Shown in pieces: positions 6,895 to 10,477 of a DNA stretch of 10,477 nt. Source of the stretch: Pseudomonadota bacterium (lineage in GTDB: Bacteria > Pseudomonadota > Alphaproteobacteria > Rhizobiales > Xanthobacteraceae). Positions within the stretch are counted from its first letter, which is position 1. Each line of letters starts with the position of its first letter. Under the pieces are notes generated by a model. It worked only from the letters and a program-made list of their open reading frames with translations. It did no database searches and was not told the origin of the DNA. The position numbers and the translations under genes were made by a program. Location: positions 1-10,477 of the forward strand of contig JAEZBA010000207.1 in the NCBI GenBank assembly GCA_023430245.1, written 5' to 3'.

Positions 6895-6913
6895 ATGACG
6901 CAAACTGCGTCAT
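6895..6913. repeat. Perfect 19-bp inverted repeat (8-bp arms, 3-bp centre)
   Basis: ATGACGCA (6895-6902) and TGCGTCAT (6906-6913) are exact reverse complements around AAC. It lies between the divergent DUF3597 and rne genes, just upstream of a TATCTT hexamer (6922-6927). Size and symmetry suit a dimeric regulator site; which regulator is unknown. Confidence 0.6.
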
Positions 6914-7105
6914 GAAGGTGCTATCTTACGGAGCCCTTCGCAGGGAACTCGTGCGCCGTGAAAAAAGTCAGCGAATTGAACAGGTTAACAGGGGACTACC
7001 ACAGCGTATCTGCGATTGCTCGCTTGCTATCCGTTCATCCGCGCCTTAATAAGGTCGTTGCTTACGGTTCGCACCGTTTCGGCCGTGCCGCGTTCAGGCA
7101 CCGGC

Positions 7106-7162
7106 CCGCTCACCTCGAAGACCGCGCCGGCATGAGGGTCCGGACGCAGAGCTGGTGAGCGG
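7106..7162 (+). repeat. Long-range 9-bp stem in the rne leader
   Basis: CCGCTCACC (7106-7114) is the exact reverse complement of GGTGAGCGG (7154-7162), closing a 39-nt loop that contains further short complementarity (GACC with GGTC). Confidence 0.5.
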
Positions 7163-7344
7163 AAGGGCTCAACCCGACCCCCTGCCACGCGCAGGCGGCG
7201 GAAGGCCCGATCAGCTGGTGTCAGCGAGTTTTGTGTGTCTTGGGACCCAGCGCAGACGTGGCGATGGGATCGCAAGGACGGCGGAAACCGGTGCCAGTTC
7301 AGATTTTGGGCGCCATGCGAAAGCGCAAGCGAGAACAACGAATT

Positions 7345-7370
7345 GCGGCCGCACCGACAAGAGCGGCCGC
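7345..7370 (+). repeat. GC-rich hairpin in the rne leader
   Basis: GCGGCCGC occurs at 7345-7352 and 7363-7370. As it is its own reverse complement, the two can pair into an 8-bp stem with a 10-nt A-rich loop. No T-tract follows, so it is not a terminator. Confidence 0.5.
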
Positions 7371-7426
7371 CCGCCACGGGTTTTGAAGTGATGGCGCAGG
7401 TGGAAGCCAGGGGCAGCTCTCCGAGA

Positions 7427-7442
7427 CGCGGATATATCCGCG
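7427..7442. repeat. 16-bp perfect palindrome
   Basis: The sequence CGCGGATA is followed directly by its reverse complement TATCCGCG. It lies 136 bp before the rne start codon. It could be an operator or a leader stem, although it has no free loop. Confidence 0.5.
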
Positions 7443-7577
7443 ACCACGAGACCGGTCCGCGCATGGTCGCAAGACCCACTCATTCACGCACACCATTCCC
7501 CGGATGCTCGCGCCGCGTTTCGACGCGCGAATTCCGCCTGACGGACGCAGCGCCGCCCGGGGTCAAGAGAACATTCG

Positions 7578-10477
7578 ATGTCCAACAAAATGCTAATCGA
7601 CGCGACCCATCCGGAAGAGACCCGGGTGGTCGTCCTGCGCGGCAATCGTGTCGAAGAATTCGACTTTGAGAGCGCAAGCCGCAAACAGCTTCGCGGCAAT
7701 ATCTATCTGGCCAAGGTCACGCGCGTAGAGCCGTCGCTGCAGGCCGCCTTCGTCGATTACGGCGGGAACCGGCACGGTTTTCTCGCCTTTTCGGAAATCC
7801 ATCCGGATTATTACCAGATCCCGGTCGCCGACCGGCAGGCGCTGCTCGAGGACGAGAAGCGCGCGCATCGGGACGAAGACGACAATGGCGGCGAGCAGCG
7901 GCGCGGCGGCGGACGGCGCGGTGGACGCAATCGCGGTCGAGGCGCTGGCCGTAACCGCGGCCGCGATGTTTTAAAGAGCGACGTGGTCGCCTCGCCCGAC
8001 GACAGCGACACACCGCAAACGTCGGCGGACGAGGTCAGCGAGTCCATCGCGCAGGCCCCGGCGGAGCAGCTTCACGGCGACCACGTGGCGAGCGACCACG
8101 AAGCGCGCGGCCACGAGACCGCTGACGAAGCGGCGGCAATGGGCGGCGACGCCGCAGACGCGGCCGTCGAGACCAGCCCACAACCCGCGGCAGATCCGGT
8201 CGCCAAGGTCGAGAACCCGGCCGAGCCTGAGCCGGTCGTGGAGACAAAATCCGACTCCTCCGACCTGGTAGAAGCCATTGCCGAAGCCGAGCCGCAGGAA
8301 CTGGCCGCGCATCCGGACGACGTGACCCAACAAGAGGATGCCGCTCAGCCGGACGAGAACCGGTCGGACGATAGCGACGGACAAGCCGCCAGCGACGATG
8401 CCGGCGATGAGGATTCCGACGAAGCGGACGACGACGAGGAAGAGGAAGAAGAGGTCGTCGAATCGGTTGGCGGCGACGCCATCGAAGAGGTGATGGAGCG
8501 CGCTCCGCGCTATCGCCGCCACTACAAGATCCAGGAAGTGATCAAGCGACGCAGGTCATGCTGGTGCAGGTCGTGAAGGAAGAACGCGGCACCAAGGGCG
8601 CGGCGCTCACCACTTACCTGTCGCTCGCCGGCCGCTATTCGGTGCTGATGCCGAATACCGCGCGCGGCGGCGGCATCTCCCGCAAGGTCACCAATGCGGA
8701 AGACCGCCGCAACATGAAGGAGATTGCCGAGGAGCTCGAAGTGCCGGAGGGCATGGGCGTGATCCTGCGCACCGCAGGCGCCTCGCGCACCAAGCTCGAG
8801 GTCAAGCGCGATTTCGAATATCTGCTGCGGCTGTGGGAGACGGTGCGCGACCTGACGCTGAAATCCAGCGCCCCTACCCTCGTCTACGAGGAAGGCTCCC
8901 TGGTGAAGCGGGCGATCCGTGACCTTTATCACAAGGACATCGAGGAGATCGTGGTCGAGGGCGAAGGCGCCTATCGCGAAGCCAAAGACTTCATGCGCAT
9001 GCTGATGCCGAGCGCGGTCAAGAACGTGCTCTCCTACAGCGACGCGCAGCCGATCTTCACCCGCTACGGCATCGAGTCCCAGCTCGATGCGATGTTCCAG
9101 CCGACGGTGCAGCTCAAGTCCGGCGGCTATGTCGTGATCAACCAGACCGAAGCGCTGGTCGCGATCGACGTGAACTCCGGCCGCGCGACCCGGGAGCATT
9201 CGATCGAGGAGACTGCGACCAAGACCAATATCGAAGCCGCGGCGGAAATCGCCCGCCAGCTCCGCCTGCGCGACCTGGCCGGCCTGATCGTGATCGATTT
9301 CATCGACATGGATGAAGGCCGCAACAATCGTGCGGTCGAACGCAAGATGAAGGAAGCGCTGAAGAGCGATCGCGCCCGCATCCAGGTCGGCCGCATCTCG
9401 CATTTCGGTCTGCTCGAAATGTCGCGCCAGCGCATCCGCTCGTCGGTGCTGGAAAGCTCGACCGAGGTCTGTTCGCATTGCGGCGGCACCGGTCATGTGC
9501 GCTCGGTGTCTTCGGTGGCGCTGCAGCTCGTTCGGGCGGTGGAAGAAACCCTACTGAAGGGCGCCACTCACAACCTGATCGTTCGCTCGCGATCCGAAGT
9601 CGCGATCTACGTGCTCAACCACAAGCGCGCACATCTGCGCATGCTCGAGGAGCGGTTCAAAATTTCAATCGCCGTCAATGTCGACCCGACTTTGACCGGA
9701 CATCCCGCCTTCGCCATCGATCGCGGCGAGCAGATCATGTCGATGGATCAGGCTAGGGCGATTGCCGCCACCATCCGACCGGATACGATCCCGGCCTATG
9801 AGGGCGAGTCGCCGGAAGATATGGGCGACGACGTGCTCGACGAGATCGAAGCCGAAGGCGAGGAGGTTTCGTCCGGCGAGACCGGTGAAACCGCCGAAGC
9901 CAGCGAGGATGGCCGCGGGCGCCGGAAGCGGCGGCGCGGACGGCGTGGACGCGGTCGCGATGGCGAGCCGCGCGAGCAGGTCGAGAGCCCGGATCTCGCC
10001 GCCGCCAGCCCTGATGAGGACGATTCAGCCGAGTCCGGCGACGCCGAAGCAGAAGACAGCGACGGCGAGACCGAAACGGTGGCTGCGAATGGCTATGGCG
10101 ACATGCGCCGCAGGCGGCGGGGGCGCCGTGGCGGCCGACGCAATCGCAGGGGCCGCGAGGACGAAGGCGACGAGGTTTCGACGTCCGACGGCGGGCCCAC
10201 TGTCGAAGGCGACACCGTCGTGGCGCGACAGGATGTGAACGGTCAGGACGACAGCAGCCGGGACGATCGCGGTCCGGATGAGCCGCAGCCTATCGTCGTG
10301 AGTGAAGCCGCGGCGCCGGAATCCGAGCCCGCCCCAGTTGCTGCGGCCAGCGCAGCGCCCGCGCAACCCGCGGCCACGCCCGAACCTGCCGAAGCAACGA
10401 CACGTCGTCGCTCGACCGTGCGCGAAGCACCGACCGCTTATACGTCGATCGACGACCCGGCCTACACGCCGCAGATC
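7578..10477 (+). CDS. rne: Ribonuclease E, frameshifted at about 8552 (probable sequence error); 3' end outside window
   Basis: Endoribonuclease that starts mRNA decay and trims rRNA and tRNA precursors; core of the RNA degradosome. The ATG at 7578 (AAGAGA upstream) opens MSNKMLIDA-HPEETRV, the usual alphaproteobacterial start. The S1 domain begins at about residue 36, is interrupted by a charged insertion (about 92-309), and resumes at YKIQEVIKRR. There the frame breaks: one base is missing near 8552 (CGC-AG where CGC-CAG is expected), and translation resumes in the next frame as QVMLVQVVKEERG. After repair, catalytic metal-binding Asp531 (AIDVNSGR) and Asp574 (VIDFIDMD), and the Zn-link Cys632/Cys635 (CSHC), keep the same mutual spacing as in E. 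coli (303, 346, 404, 407). The C-terminal tail alternates acidic stretches with Arg-rich blocks at about 779-796 and 843-862. At least 967 residues are encoded. As read, the protein would stop at 8576. Confidence 0.94.

Larger units (their letters stand above)
6914..7577 (+). promoter_or_regulatory. Gene-free region upstream of rne, probable long structured 5' leader
   Basis: About 660 bp without a credible gene; the short reading frames here lack ribosome sites and family features. It holds several inverted repeats that could fold in an rne leader: a 9-bp stem at 7106-7114/7154-7162, an 8-bp stem at 7345-7352/7363-7370, and a 16-bp palindrome at 7427-7442. RNase E of enterobacteria limits its own synthesis by cleaving a long structured rne leader, so a similar role is plausible here. 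That is inference; no leader family was recognised. A possible promoter is TTGCTA (7024-7029) with TAATAA (7047-7052) at 17-nt spacing, but it is weak. Confidence 0.45.

Noticed and set aside
6944..6948. GGAAC as a general-stress (EcfG-type) -35 element
   Set aside because: No matching CGTT-like -10 element lies 16-17 bases downstream.
6958..7158. A 66-codon frame starting at a GTG in the rne upstream region
   Set aside because: It has no proper ribosome site and no recognisable fold, and its second half is Arg/His-rich like other out-of-frame translations here. It overlaps the predicted leader stem.
7235..7669. A 144-codon plus-strand frame overlapping the rne start
   Set aside because: It overlaps the strongly conserved rne N-terminus in another frame and has no motif or ribosome site.
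7881..8460. Possible low-complexity or repeat expansion artefact within rne
   Set aside because: The frame stays open through the region, and S1-domain insertions of this kind are known in alphaproteobacterial RNase E. It was kept as part of the gene.
8522..9496. A 324-codon minus-strand frame opposite the RNase E catalytic domain
   Set aside because: It is a shadow of the rne frame, which carries all catalytic and zinc-binding residues.
1..10477. CRISPR arrays, tRNA or rRNA genes, insertion sequences
   Set aside because: No regularly spaced repeats, tRNA-like cloverleaf, rRNA segment or transposase motif was seen on either strand.

Overview
The window is GC-rich, tightly packed DNA from an alphaproteobacterium. 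The best fit is a Hyphomicrobiales (Rhizobiales) member near Bradyrhizobium, Rhodopseudomonas or Pseudolabrys. The reasons are the RNase E with a long charged insertion inside its S1 domain, the Bug/TctC-type binding protein, the small stand-alone PilZ protein, the DUF3597 protein and the exported caspase-like protein. The genus is an inference.

Region 1 (1-4117) looks like a catabolic or scavenging module. A MarR-family regulator and a Bug/TctC-type periplasmic binding protein (cut by the window edge) run leftward. Two sulfatase-superfamily hydrolases, both with the CxPxR formylglycine motif and both without a signal peptide, run rightward. A 26-bp interrupted palindrome in the divergent intergenic region covers the -35 elements of both sides and is the likely MarR operator. 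The plausible logic is that a ligand is bound in the periplasm, imported, and hydrolysed in the cytoplasm under MarR control. The substrate (sulfate ester, phosphonate monoester or another) cannot be read from the sequence.

Region 2 (4118-6744) holds a PilZ-domain protein (+), an exported caspase-like (peptidase C14) protein (-) and a DUF3597 protein (-). The caspase-like gene lies between two 64-bp direct repeats (60/64 identical). Each repeat carries a rho-independent terminator plus the last codons of a DUF3597 gene. The repeat downstream of the caspase gene is therefore a stray DUF3597 3' end, and it is in frame with the caspase stop. This points to insertion or recombination at the 3' end of the DUF3597 gene. 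The caspase-like protein also carries two tandem copies of a roughly 100-residue domain with an identically spaced cysteine pair.

Region 3 (6745-10477) starts with about 830 bp without a convincing gene. It contains several inverted repeats and the probable long structured leader of rne. It ends with rne (RNase E), which runs off the window.

Two genes, the first sulfatase and rne, each carry one apparent single-base deletion that breaks an otherwise excellent reading frame. Because rne is normally indispensable, base-calling or assembly errors are the simplest explanation for both.
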